A stretch of 64,000 nt of DNA from Quercus robur (lineage: Eukaryota > Streptophyta > Magnoliopsida > Fagales > Fagaceae), in the NCBI RefSeq assembly GCF_932294415.1, contig NC_065545.1:19410857-19474856 (forward strand), in the 5' to 3' direction. Of the stretch, positions 23,379 to 36,039 are shown in pieces; position 1 is the stretch's first letter; the number at the start of each line of letters is the position of its first letter. The notes under the pieces were generated by a model. It did no database searches, was not told where the DNA came from, and saw only the letters and a program-made list of their open reading frames with translations. Made by a program: the position numbers and the translations under genes.

Positions 23379-24731
23379 AAGGAGTTTTCTAATTTCTTTC
23401 ACATGTAAACAAGAAAATTACAAAGTTTCCACATGTTGACAAACATTTTTTAAGTAAATTTTGGGGAGTGGGTACAGCCGTATAGAGCATGGATCATACT
23501 CCCCAACTCTCCTTTGTGTAAAATAAAAAAAATAATAATAATAAAAAAGTAAAAAAACAATTTGCGAGGTTTATATCCATATTCATCCCAAAAAAGCAAA
23601 TAAAGATTATCTACATAATTTCAATTAAATCACTATGAAATATTTAAGAATAAGAAATTTCAGAAAAAAAAAAAAAAGCATATAATAAAACATTATTGTT
23701 GGGCAACCTTTTAGGGTATCCGTTGAGCAAAGGACAAATTTATTAATAACCATAGCCAAGGTAGCTACAATTATGCTATGGTATATTGGTATATGCTTTC
23801 TTCACTTGTTTCTATTATTTTCTTTTATGTTATTTTCAATTTTTTTTTTTTTTGACTATTTTGTCTCAAATTACCTTTATGAATCAAAAAGTGGAGCAAG
23901 TTTAATAATAAAACCTTTGTCTGTATCTAATTTTTTTTCAAAATAAAAATAATTTTTGAAAACATAATTAACATAAAGGAAATCGTCAATTTCTCACATA
24001 GCGTCCTAGCCAGGCATTGCTCAGGGCTTTGGCTAATCATTAATTAACTTAATGCTTGAGTTTTTAACTAATAAAAACAACCCAGTTGTGTTAATTTATT
24101 GTGCTCCCTAATCTCAACCATTTGGTAGAAATATTTTTAAAAATCCTATTAATAAATGTCCTAATGGCACAAGTTGATTGAAGTTTAATTAAATGCTCAA
24201 TTATGAACTATAATGGAAACTTTTAAAATGTAAAATACCCATATTAATGATTTATTGGCTTACATGCATAAATTTATTGTAATTGTGTGTGTTTTTTTAA
24301 GATATATGTGTATAACATTTGACTTTATTTTTTGTAAATATATATAGTATTTAATAAAGGGTCTTGTTAAGGAGTATCTTAGGATAATTGTTCATAAATT
24401 ATTTTAGGAAAGTTTTAACACCATTTTCATTAGAAATATAAAAAACCGCCAAAAAAATTACTTATTTGTTTTCTTTTCCCATAAACAATTTCTCAAAATG
24501 TACCTTAAACCAATGCTCTTAAAACATCATAATTTTTCTTTTTAATAAAATATTTAACGTACCTTAATCATTGTCATTACGGCTTTCTTTAACAAAAATC
24601 ATATTTAAATAGCAAAATTAGGATTGCCTAATTGGGGTTGGCAAGGTAGGGAAAGCATGCTCGAAGATCGGTCGCATAATCATGGGGTAATGGAGACAAT
24701 ATGTCATTTTCAGTAAACACATATAATAAAA
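23379..24731. other. A/T-rich intergenic DNA, nothing recognised
   Basis: I see no coding pattern, and no target duplication or inverted ends that I could anchor. Homopolymer runs (for example A at 23663-23676 and T at 23838-23853) are present. Confidence 0.4.
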
Positions 24732-24741
24732 CATGTATTCT

Positions 24742-25118
24742 GGACAAAATGGCCTTATGCCATTTTCACTTAAATTATATAGTCTTTTGCCCTTCTTCTC
24801 AAACTAATTAAGGAAATACCCCTCTTTTGAAACTCGACTTTCTCAAAATCGAGTTAAAAAAATAAATAAATAAATTCTAGAGCTCTATAGTGACGTTTTT
24901 AAGAATTGCCTATAACTCGATTTCATGGATATCAAGTTACAAAACGCTACTATAGGTCCTTAAAAACGTCACTATAGGTCCTTGAAAACGTCACTATAGG
25001 GCTTAACTCGATTTTGAAAAAGTCGAGTTTCAAAAAAAGAGCATTTCCCTAATTAGTTTGGGAAGAGGGGCAAAAGGCTATATAATTTGGGTGAAAAGGG
25101 CATAAGGCAATTTTGTCC
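24742..25118. mobile_element. 377-bp foldback MITE with ~105-bp inverted repeats and 10-bp TSD
   Basis: The ends are GGACAAAATGGCCTTATGCC and the complement of GGACAAAATTGCCTTATGCC. The arms pair for about 105 bp, through CTAATTAAGGAAATACCC/GGGCATTTCCCTAATTAG-type text to AACTCGA/TCGAGTT. The loop has repeated words CACTATAGGTCCTT and AAAACGTCACTATAGG. CATGTATTCT flanks both sides (24732-24741 and 25119-25128). A 9-10 bp duplication suggests a Mutator-like MITE. Confidence 0.85.
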
Positions 25119-25128
25119 CATGTATTCT

Positions 25129-26487
25129 ATTTGTGAAGTTAATTAAGGATACAAAGGTTGTGGACTTGTGGATACTTGTACATTCTTTCTTTATTATAAT
25201 TCGATTACAACTTGCTCATGAGTCATCAGTCATGCACTAGCTCGACGGGTCAGGAGGAATAGAAAATTTGCAGGCCTGGATTTATGTGATACCATATACC
25301 AGACTACATTATCTATCTTGCCCAAAAAGACTTTGTTTTTACCTAATTAAAGTTCCTCTGCATTCTTTCTACCAAAAGAAAAGAAGAAGAAGAAGAAAAT
25401 AATTCGTTAAGTAAAATTTATAAATTTTAATAAGATATATATGATTTGGCAACTCAGTAAATATATTATTCATTTATAATACGTTTATTAAAATTTTCCA
25501 ATATTTCAAATTAATTTTTGAAAATATTTTTCTCATTTTTAACATTTTAGTTTATACTCCAAGAAGTCTGATATGTATTTTAATTTTTTTTTGATGCATT
25601 AATGTGTATTTTAAAATTTGATTACATTATAAGAAAGAGATAAATGAGAGGTGTGACAGACTGCAATTGAAATTGAAAGAATATAAAATGAAATACTCAA
25701 AGTGGGACATAAGATTTTTATTCTTATTGTACTTATATTCAAGCAAACGTGCATTAACTTCCTTGCCCCAGCTAGCTAGAAGTAACTTCATCATTTGAAA
25801 GTGGCACTAAAATGACTTATCTGCAATGTGATGAAAAAGTTATGGGAAGAACCAATAAAAGGTGTCGGTAATTTAAATTTTCAAGATTTTGATTGATGAT
25901 ATAAGAAAATCAAAATTTTGAAGATTTGAGGTCTGAATCTTTACATATACAAAATAAATTTACAAATAGTTTGCATATATGTAACATTAGTGTAATTAAA
26001 AATAATTTTGATTTTCTTTTCCATTTTAATTTCTTCATTCGAGCAGGACAAAGTATCAAATTAAAATAAGTATTAAGTTAAAATTAATTAAAGATCTTCT
26101 CCGAATAATGAGAGGAAGATATTCATCTTTCATATTTCTCTATATAAATAAATGTCTAAACGAATATGATCTATGCATGTATTGTTTGTTTTTCACATTA
26201 TATATACAAATCAAACAGTTTCTATCAGAAAAATAATAATAAAATATATTGGAATTCGCCGCGTGACAGATTCATCAGCAATTAATTGGTTTTTTTGAGA
26301 AATAATATTAAAATTCATACTATACAACTTCACTCATATACTAATGTATGTTGCCACAACCTCATGTGGTGGTAGGTCTAAGTACATAGTTTACTGCTTG
26401 TTAGGTTCATTCCCTTAATATCTTACTTGAGAGAGTTGCAGTGAGCATGACTTGATTGTAGTCAATCAACATTTTTAAGGTATTAAA
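25129..26487. other. A/T-rich intergenic DNA, nothing recognised
   Basis: No coding pattern or bounded repeat could be supported. A short GAAGAAGAA run is at 25381-25398. Base composition is uniformly A/T-rich. Confidence 0.4.
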
Positions 26488-26500
26488 AGTGAAACATTTA

Positions 26501-26729
26501 GCCAACGGGGACTTGGCTGAGTGGGTAAGGCTCGGGCACTTCGTGCAACACACCTAGGTTTGAGTTCCGCTGCCCGCAGGAGTCCATTGGTAGGCATCCT
26601 TAGTAGGGTTAAAATCCCGCACAGGCAGTAACCATAAATTCGGTTCACCTGGCGCCCTGCCGGGGATGTAATATAATCATAAATCCCCTCATTTTTATTT
26701 ACAAAAAAAAAAAAAAAAAAAAAAAAAAG
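26501..26729 (+). mobile_element. tRNA-derived SINE with Pol III A and B boxes and 13-bp TSD
   Basis: The head carries TGGCTGAGTGG (A-box type) and, about 35 nt later, GGTTTGAGTTC (B-box type), so Pol III initiation motifs look intact. A tRNA-unrelated body and a tail of about 27 A follow. Target duplication AGTGAAACATTTA is perfect at 26488-26500 and 26730-26742. A long clean A-tail and perfect duplication suggest a young insertion. An (AT)n run follows immediately. Confidence 0.93.
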
Positions 26730-26737
26730 AGTGAAAC

Positions 26738-26778
<41 letters not shown>

Positions 26779-27074
26779 TCAATTTGTGCCTTAATTAAAT
26801 ATTTTGACAGGATCTCAACTAGTTTCAGACCAACAATAATATATTAAAATTTATGAACATTTTCTGACGTTGTACTTAAGGTATTTTAATTAAATTTAAA
26901 CTTATGGTTACTTTTCAATTAAATTTAATGGTATGGTTATAACTGTTATATTAACCAATAAATTATATGATTGAATATAATTATTCTTGAAAAATGTAAT
27001 GCTATTTTTGTTGTACATGATCAATACAATTATACGGTTCATTTTAATTAGAAAACTTAACATACAGCACCTAA

Positions 27075-28188
27075 GAGTACTCACAGCAGTGGTGCTAAAT
27101 AACTATATTACTATTTTTAGCATCACTAATCACAAAAATAGAGTTGTAGCAATGGAGTTATAGCCAAATTTTTTTTCTTCTCAGCTACAATGCACATCTA
27201 AAGATAGATGTGCATTGTAACTCAAAGCTAAAAAAAATATTATTTTATTTGTGTTCACACATGGTTAGAATTTTTTTTTCTTTCTCCTCCTTCCCCATTT
27301 CTACCTGTTGCTCCTCTCTCCCCTCAGTCAGTCCTCACCCTCTTCATTTCTTCCCGTTGCAAGCTTCAATTCCTCCACTTGCCGCCGACCCAAGCCCTTG
27401 CCTAGTGCCGACCCAAGCCCCGACCCAGCGCCGATCTTTCTCTTTGTCGTTTTCTCTCTCTAGATCGAATCCAAGATCAAATGATCTAATGATTTTCGGT
27501 TTTAGTTGATCTAGTGGGTTTGGTTGTGATAGCGCGACGGTAAGGGGTTAGCCATGGTGGGTTAACCCTCTCTCTCTCTCTCTCTCTCTCTAGATGATTT
27601 TCAGTTTTTGCTGGGTTTTGATCTGATGATTTTTTATTTTTGTTGAGTTTTGGTTGATATGGTGGGTTTAGGTTGTGATTTGGTTTTGGGTTTGTGATTG
27701 GGTTTTGATTTGGCTTGAGGTTGTGGGTGGTGATGGCAGTGGCAGTGGGTATGGGCAGTGGTGGCTGGTGGCAGTGAGTGTGGCAGTGGTGGTGGGTTTT
27801 GTTTTTGCAGTGATTTTTTGATGGTACGTTTCTAATGGTGGGTGGTGGCTTGAGCTTGTGATTGGTGATTTTTGATTTTGTTTGTGATTGGTGATTTTGT
27901 TTGGTCTGAGTTGAGGAAAAAGATTAAGTATTTGGGTTGGCGGTTTTTTCTTTCCTGCTGTGGACTGGTGGTGGTGGTGGTGGTGGTGGTGAATGTTTGT
28001 GTTGTGCCGGTATTTTTTTTGGGATGTTTTTAACTTTTTATTATTATTTTAATGAGTTATTTGTATTATTTTAATCAAATAGTGAAAAATATGGCTCCAT
28101 TTCTGTGGGTGTGAGAAGGTAAAATAGATAAAGTGACTTTTGTAAGTGCCAAATAGCTATATTTTTTGCTCCACTGTTATGGATGCTC
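27075..28188. mobile_element. 1.1-kb PIF/Harbinger-like non-autonomous element (TSD TAA)
   Basis: Ends GAGTACTCACAGCAGTGG and the complement of GAGCATCCATAACAGTGG form imperfect inverted repeats. TAA lies at 27072-27074 and 28189-28191. The interior has a C/T-rich stretch (27260-27450), a CT microsatellite at 27564-27593 and a G/T-rich region with GGTGGT repeats near 27965-27992. The 99-codon open frame at 27210-27509 is low-complexity and is not supported as a gene. Confidence 0.72.
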
Positions 28189-28191
28189 TAA

Positions 28192-28529
28192 TAAGAGCAT
28201 TAGCATTAGGCCCCAATGACTATTTTTAAACACCCCAACACCAAAAAACCTCTACATTCGGGTGTTTATATCTAAAAAAATTTAGCCACGAGCTATAGGA
28301 AGGTTGTTTAAGTATGATGTAACTATAGCAATTGCTTTTTTTCTTTTCTTTTTTTCACTTACCCCTCTCTCTCTTTATGTCTAACTCACTGTAGTAGTTT
28401 TATATTATTTTATTGTGTAGTTTATATTATTTTATTGAGTTATATGTGGGAAAAAAAAAATGAGATATTAGGTGTATATTGTAAAATGAATTTATGATAA
28501 AATAGATAAAGTAACTTTCTAAAATATAA

Positions 28530-28560
<31 letters not shown>

Positions 28561-30807
28561 TTTAAAACTCGTACACAAATGTTCTAAGCTTTTACCTATA
28601 TACTAATATTCTATGTATACTGTTTAAAATCTAATGAGAATCTTTATAAAAATAATTCGGGTATTGTAAAAGAATTAGAAACAACAAAAATTTAGTGACC
28701 ACAAATTTTTTTTAAAAAGAATGTTGAAAGACCTGTGCAAATGTTTATTGAAACAATCAATATTTTTTTTTTTTTTCTCACTGTTGTTAACATTTCGTCA
28801 TTTCCCACGTTGAAGCAGCTATGAAACATTGCTCTCACTAATAAGTATGGTGTAGAAAATGGTTTGTTTAATATTTTCAAAGAGGTTTCTTCCACAAACA
28901 AAGATTATCATTTATGAAGTGGCATTTTTCCTGTTGGGACCTGTTGGGACTTGTGAAGGGTTACAGATGTCACTGTATATCGTATGCTGATCGAATACAA
29001 ATGTCATTGTAAAAAAGATTTCAAAAAGCGAAGCTTTATCATTTATTTAAGCCAAGTTGCCCATGACTACCTTTATATCTATAAAAAGAACCTAACTTGC
29101 GTACTACTACTACATGCTTTAATATCTATAACACAACAACCAATCAAACTTGTTTTTGTATCACCTTATAGATAACTTATTCCAATTAGAAATCCGTGAC
29201 ATAGACCATGAAGTCCAAGTTTGTTCGTATATTATCTGATATATTTTATATGTAAAATGAAAACATTTGATGTTTTTACTTGACTCTTTCTTGTATTGAC
29301 ATAAAACTTTTCTTTTTAAAAAAACTTATATTTTTTCTCATTATCATTATAATATATATAGGGTAACTCTAAATAATGTTACATTATTTAATAACTTGTC
29401 ATTAAATTTATATTTTAAAAATCTTGCTATTGTATTAAATATTCTATATGTTTTTAATATGCATGCCAATTTTCATGCCAACTGGATATTATTTATCATT
29501 CGATCCATAGAATCATAAATTCTTCTTTTATGTGTTATTTTAAACTACAAAAACTTTAATTTAAAAAATTGATTAATAACATAACTATTGACCTTTGAAC
29601 ATTGTTTTGATGGTTACCTTAAGCATGGGTCCAACTCATATATAGCCATGTCATCTTTTAAGCATTATTTTTCATGCTAATTGGATGTTATTTATCAATT
29701 TAAACATTAGTTTTTAAAGCATGAAAGATGAAAACTAATTGAAACTCAATGTTTTATTAAAATAAAACAACTCAATACTAAATAAATAACTATTAAATTA
29801 GGATAATTTAATCTTGTCCACACATTTCCACTTTGTCATTATAACATTCTCTCTCTCTCTCTCTATATATATATAACAATATATATATATATATAACAAT
29901 ATAAATATATATATAGCATTTATTAATTTTTTTTAATAATCCATTTTGTGGATTGCATGGATTAACGACTAGTATTAACTTATAAGTAATTACCAAAGGT
30001 AATTTTTTCAAAACTACAGGCATAAAATAAAAAATGATGCAATCTAAGCGTAAATTAAATTATCTTTAAACTAGAATATGGAACCCAATTACAGTTATAC
30101 TTATCTTTCAAAGCACCAATCAATTAATGTGTACCCGTCATGCAAAATTGCAAATCATGAAGAATGCCATTACTTCTTTACTTTTCCTACTTTATATATA
30201 GAACGGTCGTGATGAACCCTATGTGGCATGTTCGACAATTTTTTATGCTTTATCATAAAGAGCAAAAAAATTCACTTTTACATTACCAACTCTGAATGGT
30301 CCATGCATGCATAATAGAATTATTACTTGTCCATACGATTCTCCACCGTCCAAATTTCACAAAAAGTTTGGCACTTGGCACAGCACATTGAGAGACAGAG
30401 AAGGAAATGATATTAAATTAGCGAATATATACTCTCTCTCTCTCTCTCTCTCTTTAAAGGTTTTTTCAAGTTGAAAACAATGGATAATTAGTATATCAGA
30501 GTGCATTTTAACGTAGTTCAATAATTTAAGATATTATACGTAATCTAAATCAGTATAAAAATTATTGTCAAACACATACGTAATATATGTATCCCTTTTA
30601 TTTTTTGTCCTTTTTAACCAATATAGGCATGATTGGGAACTAATATCTGGGTATTATTTATTATGGTTTTCATAATCAATGGCATCATTGGATCTTTCTA
30701 GGTTTATGCTTAATATTGATGTAGACTGATGTTTGTGCATGTTGAAGAAGAAGAAGTTGAATTGGCAAACTATAATTTGAAGAGAAATTTCTTGGAGTGC
30801 TATTTGA

Positions 30808-30861
<54 letters not shown>

Positions 30862-32316
30862 TGGGGTTCTCGTGGTTGTGAATACTGAATTAGTCTCCAT
30901 CGGATTGGCTCACATTTGAGGGTTACTTTTAACATGGACCTCTCATGTTCACCTTTCACTTTTCCCAAAAAGGGTAATGGAATCAGGGCCTTTCCATGAT
31001 GGGTCCTACATCAGAGTGAGCTTAAGCTTGGCTAAGTTAGCCACACAAAGATTAGAGCTATTTTTGTTTTATATGATTCTTGTTGTCAGCAGAGGATCTG
31101 TTTAGTTTTATTTATGCATTTTTATTTTCTTTTCTCATGGGTGTGTGTTCTGTCACAGGAGAATCTAGCAAAGCTAATGGAGTTCTTTCACTTTTAAAAG
31201 GATGGGGTTTTCTTCTTTTTAACAACAAAATTCTCCTTCATTTTTTGCAAAGTATGAGGAAAGTAAACGAGGTTAACTTTATAGGACACCCCTTTATTTT
31301 ATCATTTGAGAAAAAAAAAATTGGAATAAAAGTACTTCTTTTGGAATTTCAAAAGGAGAAAAGAAGATCAATCTTTTTTTTTTTAATGATATAATAATTG
31401 GGAATAAAGGATTTGAGGTTTGGATGTCTCCGTTAAAGTTACTTTTGATAAAAGAAAATCAATCTTGTTAGATTAATTCATACTGAAATGTAACCCCCAA
31501 AATTGATCTAATGGTTCTTAGCCTCATGTAATTTTTTAGATCAATAATTCAAGTCTTCTATCCAACACTTTCAAATTATTCCCAATTCTCCCAATAAGTT
31601 TCTAGTGTATATGGATCAAGTGATTACAAACATCTAAAAATTTAGTCAAGTATCTTAAGAGTTTTGAACATCCCTATTGAGAGAGAGAGAGATCATTGGA
31701 AAAATCACGCTTAAACATGCTTTATATATAAATTTGGTAGAGAGATTGTTGAAAAAGTCATGCTTGAACATGTCTTGTGTATAAATTTGGCAAAAATGAG
31801 AAAAAAAATCTTCTTGAAAAATCATTGGTTGTTGGTCCTTTCAAGTTTTTAATATCTAAAGGAAAATCTAACCAATAGGGGTATGAAAATCTAGGGGAAG
31901 TGTTTTCTTACCTTTAACACGAGTAATATAAAATTTGAACAATTCCTATAAACCTAATGCCTAATTAAATTGATGTGACTTACTAGGTTTCTACTGATTA
32001 AAAATACAAAAAAGAAATCATTGTAATACTAATTTAAAACTCCTTTCATCACATATATTTTTATAAATGATAATAAGATATAATGTCATCTTTCACTTAG
32101 TGATGTTTCCTACTTCAAATTCGTAGCTTGTTTCTATTCAAGTAAACCTTGATGTATCATTTTGGTTAGTAAATATGTTGAACAATGTCACTTCATAAGT
32201 CCTATTTATGTCTCTACTGAATAATAAGGGGATGGACGCAATCCTCAAGATAATATATAATGATCAATTAATATATCTCATCGACATAATGAAAGGGTGT
32301 ATATTATACATTACAT
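28192..32316. other. Second adjacent Harbinger-like end, then A/T-rich intergenic DNA
   Basis: TAA at 28192-28194 is followed by GAGCATTAGCATTAGGCCCC, a relative of the end at 27075. Its far end is not found, although AAAATAGATAAAGT.ACTTT words from the first element recur near 28497-28525. The rest has no gene. It includes a (CT)n/(AT)n tract at 29848-29912, a CT run at 30432-30453 and an uninterrupted 50-nt T-run at 30811-30860. Small open frames here are A/T artefacts. Confidence 0.5.
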
Positions 32317-32440
32317 CAGGGGCATAGCCAGGAATAAATACTTGGGGGGGCCGGGTTGTAACAGAGATATACTAAATATAATTCTTAAGTCTATTGGATA
32401 CAAAATTATCAACTTTCATATATCATTATATACTTGAACA

Positions 32441-32828
32441 TGTTGGGAATTCAACCGAAATTCCAAACCTGTGAGAAACAAAAAAAATAGAGAAAACAAA
32501 ACGCCAAAAGAAAAATAATCACACGCACAAGACAGTATTTACGTGATTCGGCAATTTGCCTACGTCCACAGAGTTGCAGGAATTTCACTATTATCAAAGA
32601 AAATTACAATGTGCGGTTACAGTGTTTTTCTTTCTCAAAAACAACAACAAGACAAAACCCTAATCACAAAAAAAAAAAAAAAAAAACGGTTTTTATATCC
32701 TGCGCACAGGATTCACAATGGGCTACAAAACAGGCCAAAAATTTTTTGTCAACCCAAGCCTCCGCTCCATGGACTAACCTCAGTAAATCTCCCATTATTT
32801 GGGTCAGGTCGAGTCATCAACCTGATCA
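32441..32828 (-). mobile_element. LTR-like sequence in the hAT 3' region
   Basis: Text such as ACGTGATTCGGCAATTTGCC resembles plant retrotransposon LTRs. A TATA-like GGATATAAAAACC on minus (about 32702-32690) and a minus-strand end CCCAACA at 32441 fit an LTR read on minus. No target duplication was found, so this may be truncated. It begins just past the transposase stop. Confidence 0.4.
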
Positions 32829-32830
32829 AA

Positions 32831-35251
32831 TCATGCCTGACGACGATTTTTCATGGAATAAAATTCATCCATTATCATCTCTATAGTAAAATTCCCTGCA
32901 ATTTCCTTCTCTATATAAACTATCATATTATCTTCCAAAAACTCATCCTCCATTTTATTGCGAAGTCTTGTTTTTAACAACTTCATAACTGAGAAAGCTC
33001 GTTCTGTAGTTGCTGTAGAAACTGTAAGGGTCAACACAAGACGAATAAGTCTATCAATCAAAAAATAGATTTTAGACTTTCTTGAAATTTTTAATCCCCA
33101 ACATAGCTCGAAAATTGTATTCATATTCTGAAAATCTAGATGTTTTATCACATCAAGCTCATAATGTTGCAATTGAGACTCCAAAAGTTCTTGTTCATGT
33201 TCAGTGAAATCTTGAGGATAATATTTCTTAACCAAATTTCATATATGAACAATTTTGAATAATCTAAAAGCATCCTTGGGATTTTAAGTTGAACTAAGAA
33301 TGACAAGTTTCGTTGTTAGCTCACAAAATCTACTTTTCAATTCTTGCAATTAAAAGTCTATTGCAACTGTAAATATGTCAATTCTAAAATGATGTTTCAT
33401 TGTTAAATCGTCATCTTGACGACGATATCTACCTCGACCTTTAGTGTAACGAGCATTCATATCAGGAATATCAATTTCATGTTGCTCACAAAATGATATA
33501 ACACTAGCAAGTAAAAGCTCCCATCCATCATCTCTCAACTTTTGAATAAGTGATTTTGTAGTTGAAACTAAATGCATGACATTTTAAAGGTCTTGAGAAT
33601 GTTGTTGCAAAGCTTGACAAAGAACATTAGTAATTCTCATTATCTCTTTCATCAAATGCAAGATTAAAATAAATTCAAATGATGTTAATACCTGATAAGC
33701 TCCCTCGGCATCACCGCATTGTTTATAGTTAGCCCCTTCCTCAGAGATAGTGTTGATAACTTTGCAAGTAGCATCAAACATTTTAATCAAACTACAAATA
33801 GATTGAAAATGAGATCCCCACCTAGTATCTCCAGCTCGTTGCAAAGTACCAATCTGGTTTGCACATCTTCCAGTCTCAATTTCATTAGAAGCAATCATAT
33901 TCTCAGCTTGTTCTGCTTGAGCATGTTGCAATTCATCATTACGCTTACTAGAACCAACAACAATATTGATAATATTAACCAAATGATCAAAGAATCGATG
34001 AACATCTTTTACTTCTCTAGATGCTGTAACTAGAGCTAATTGCAACCTATGAGCCATACAATGTACATAATAAGCATATGGGCAATCTTTAAGAAAAAGA
34101 GCTTGTAATCCATTCCATTCACCACGCATATTACTAGCCCCATCATATCCTTGACCTCGAATATTTTCAATGTGGAGGTTGTAACGAGAAAGGACAGCAC
34201 ATATCTCATTCTTTAAAGTCAATGCAGTAGTGTCTCTAACATGCACAACATGAAAGAAACGCTCTTTAATGAAACCTTCTTTATCAACAAACCTCAAAAT
34301 GATGGCCATTTACTTTCTCTTTGACTCATCTCGGGCTTCATCAACAAATATGCAAAATTTTGCATCCCCAATTTCTTCACGAATAGCATTTCGCACATTA
34401 CTAGCAAGAATATGCAAAATCTCCTTTTGAATTGTGGGTGATGTATATTTGGCATTTCTTGGAGCATTTTCCAAGACAACACTAGCTACTTTGTCATTGA
34501 AAGTTGATGTGAATTTTATCAATTCAATAAAATTACCTCTATTTTTTGAATCAAGGCTTTCATCATGACCTCTAAAAGCACAAACTTGGAATGTTAGCCA
34601 TCGAGCACACTCTATTGAGGTTTTGAGCCGCAACCGATTATTCTCTAATTCTTTTGACGTTTGTTTCTCAATTAGCTTGTCAATATGTCGTGAATAATTC
34701 TTTAAATCCTTGCAATATTTCACAGCAATTTTATGTGGGGAGTTTGGTTCTTTCCCTACATAACGAATTAAAGGACAATTCATTCCATCTTTCACCTTTT
34801 TCCAATTATTAAAACCTGTCGAAATGAATGCATCTGATCCGGGACGACCTATTGGTTTCTTACTAAAAAGGTAGCAAGGTAGACAATATATCGCATCCAT
34901 TGAAAGTGAGTATTCCAACCAATCCTTATGTGAAACAAACCACGAAGGTTGAAATCGACAACGATGAGTATCATCATTGTATGGATAGTCTATATTTTTA
35001 GGTTGATATGGACCTTCTATGAGATAAGCTCATCGGATTTCATCTTGTTTGTTGATAGAAAATTCACATATTTGTTTACATGTTCCTGGATCACGATCTA
35101 TCTCTTCAAATTGAAGTTTTGGACATTTGGAGGGGTGTTTATTAGGCATTGAAGTATTAACATTTGTTTTTACAGTCACAGGTGTCCTAATTTCTGAATT
35201 GCTAACATCTTTTTTCTTAAAGAATGCATCAATTGTTTTTCGTTTGCTCAT
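32831..35251 (-). pseudogene. hAT-family transposase, TTF zinc finger / DUF4371 type, six in-frame stops
   Basis: Starting at ATG 35251 (MSKRKTIDAFFKKKD) one frame runs 807 codons to the stop at 32833-32831. A TTF-type zinc finger region (CKQICEF...CRFQPSWFV...YCLPCYLF) comes first. The DUF4371 core follows (ARWLTFQVCAFRGHDESLDS, FVDEARDES, IRGQGYDGASNMRGE, CMAHRLQLAL). The C-terminal hAT dimerisation segment ends it (LTLTVSTATTERAFSVMKLL, KTRLRNKM). Stops interrupt at 35032, 34312, 33586, 33352, 33286 and 33241 (first base on minus). There is no frameshift across the whole length. At least three stops could be single C-to-T changes of CGA or CAA codons (for example DEIR-TGA-AYL). The enzyme catalyses cut-and-paste transposition; this copy cannot make a full protein. 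Confidence 0.88.
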
Positions 35252-36039
35252 AATTCTTTTAGCTTTAAGAATATGACTCAAAAATTAACTTGAAAAGAAT
35301 TTTAAAAAATAGAATTTTAATTAGAAATTTTTACTTAGTTATATGAATGTTATTCATACTCAAGAAGAAAACAAAATTTCCACTATAATTTAAACAGTCA
35401 ACCCATTTTTAATACAACTTTAATTAATAATAACCCCTCAAACAAAAACAAAAATAATTTAATTAATTTGTCTTTTATAATGTATTGGTTAATTTAATTA
35501 TATAGCTTTAATTATTGTTGTTTAGCGTAACAATAAACTATATTGCTTTAATTTATTTGTCATTAATTATACTGTTTTAATTTGTTATATTGTTTAGCCC
35601 CTTGTAGATATTACATTAAAAGAGCCGAACATTATACATTCCATGTGCAGCACAATAATTAAAGCAGTGTAATGTGCTGCACATTACATTACTTTAATTA
35701 TTGTTTACCCGGCCTCATGAGCCCATCTACCCCCTCCCCACCCCACTCAATAGACAACAGACAAGCACAACATGCGCCCCAATCACAATAGCCAGCTGCA
35801 ATCAGAAAATTTCACAATGCCAATCACAAATCACAACACACGTTACACTAAATGACAATCAATATTTCACCAACACCAACACACTGACCAACAAAAAGGG
35901 ATAAGATAAAGCCAAATTTAAAAAGACAAAAACAGGAAAAATGCAAAAGCCAGCCAATAAGAGACTCACAGTTCAAAAAAGAGAGAGACTTACTGAGATG
36001 TGAGATCAGATAGGCTATTAAAGAATAAAGAGAGAGACA

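Noticed and set aside
26501..26580. Possible functional tRNA gene
   Set aside because: Pol III boxes are present but the acceptor stem and anticodon arm do not fold into a normal tRNA, and an A-tail plus target duplication show it is a SINE.
27210..27509. 99-codon frame rich in Ser, Pro and Phe
   Set aside because: Lies inside the 27075-28188 transposon-like element and is C/T-rich low complexity without homology I can recognise.
30654..30968. 104-codon frame with a poly-Lys run
   Set aside because: The run is the 50-nt T homopolymer read on minus; no start context or domain.
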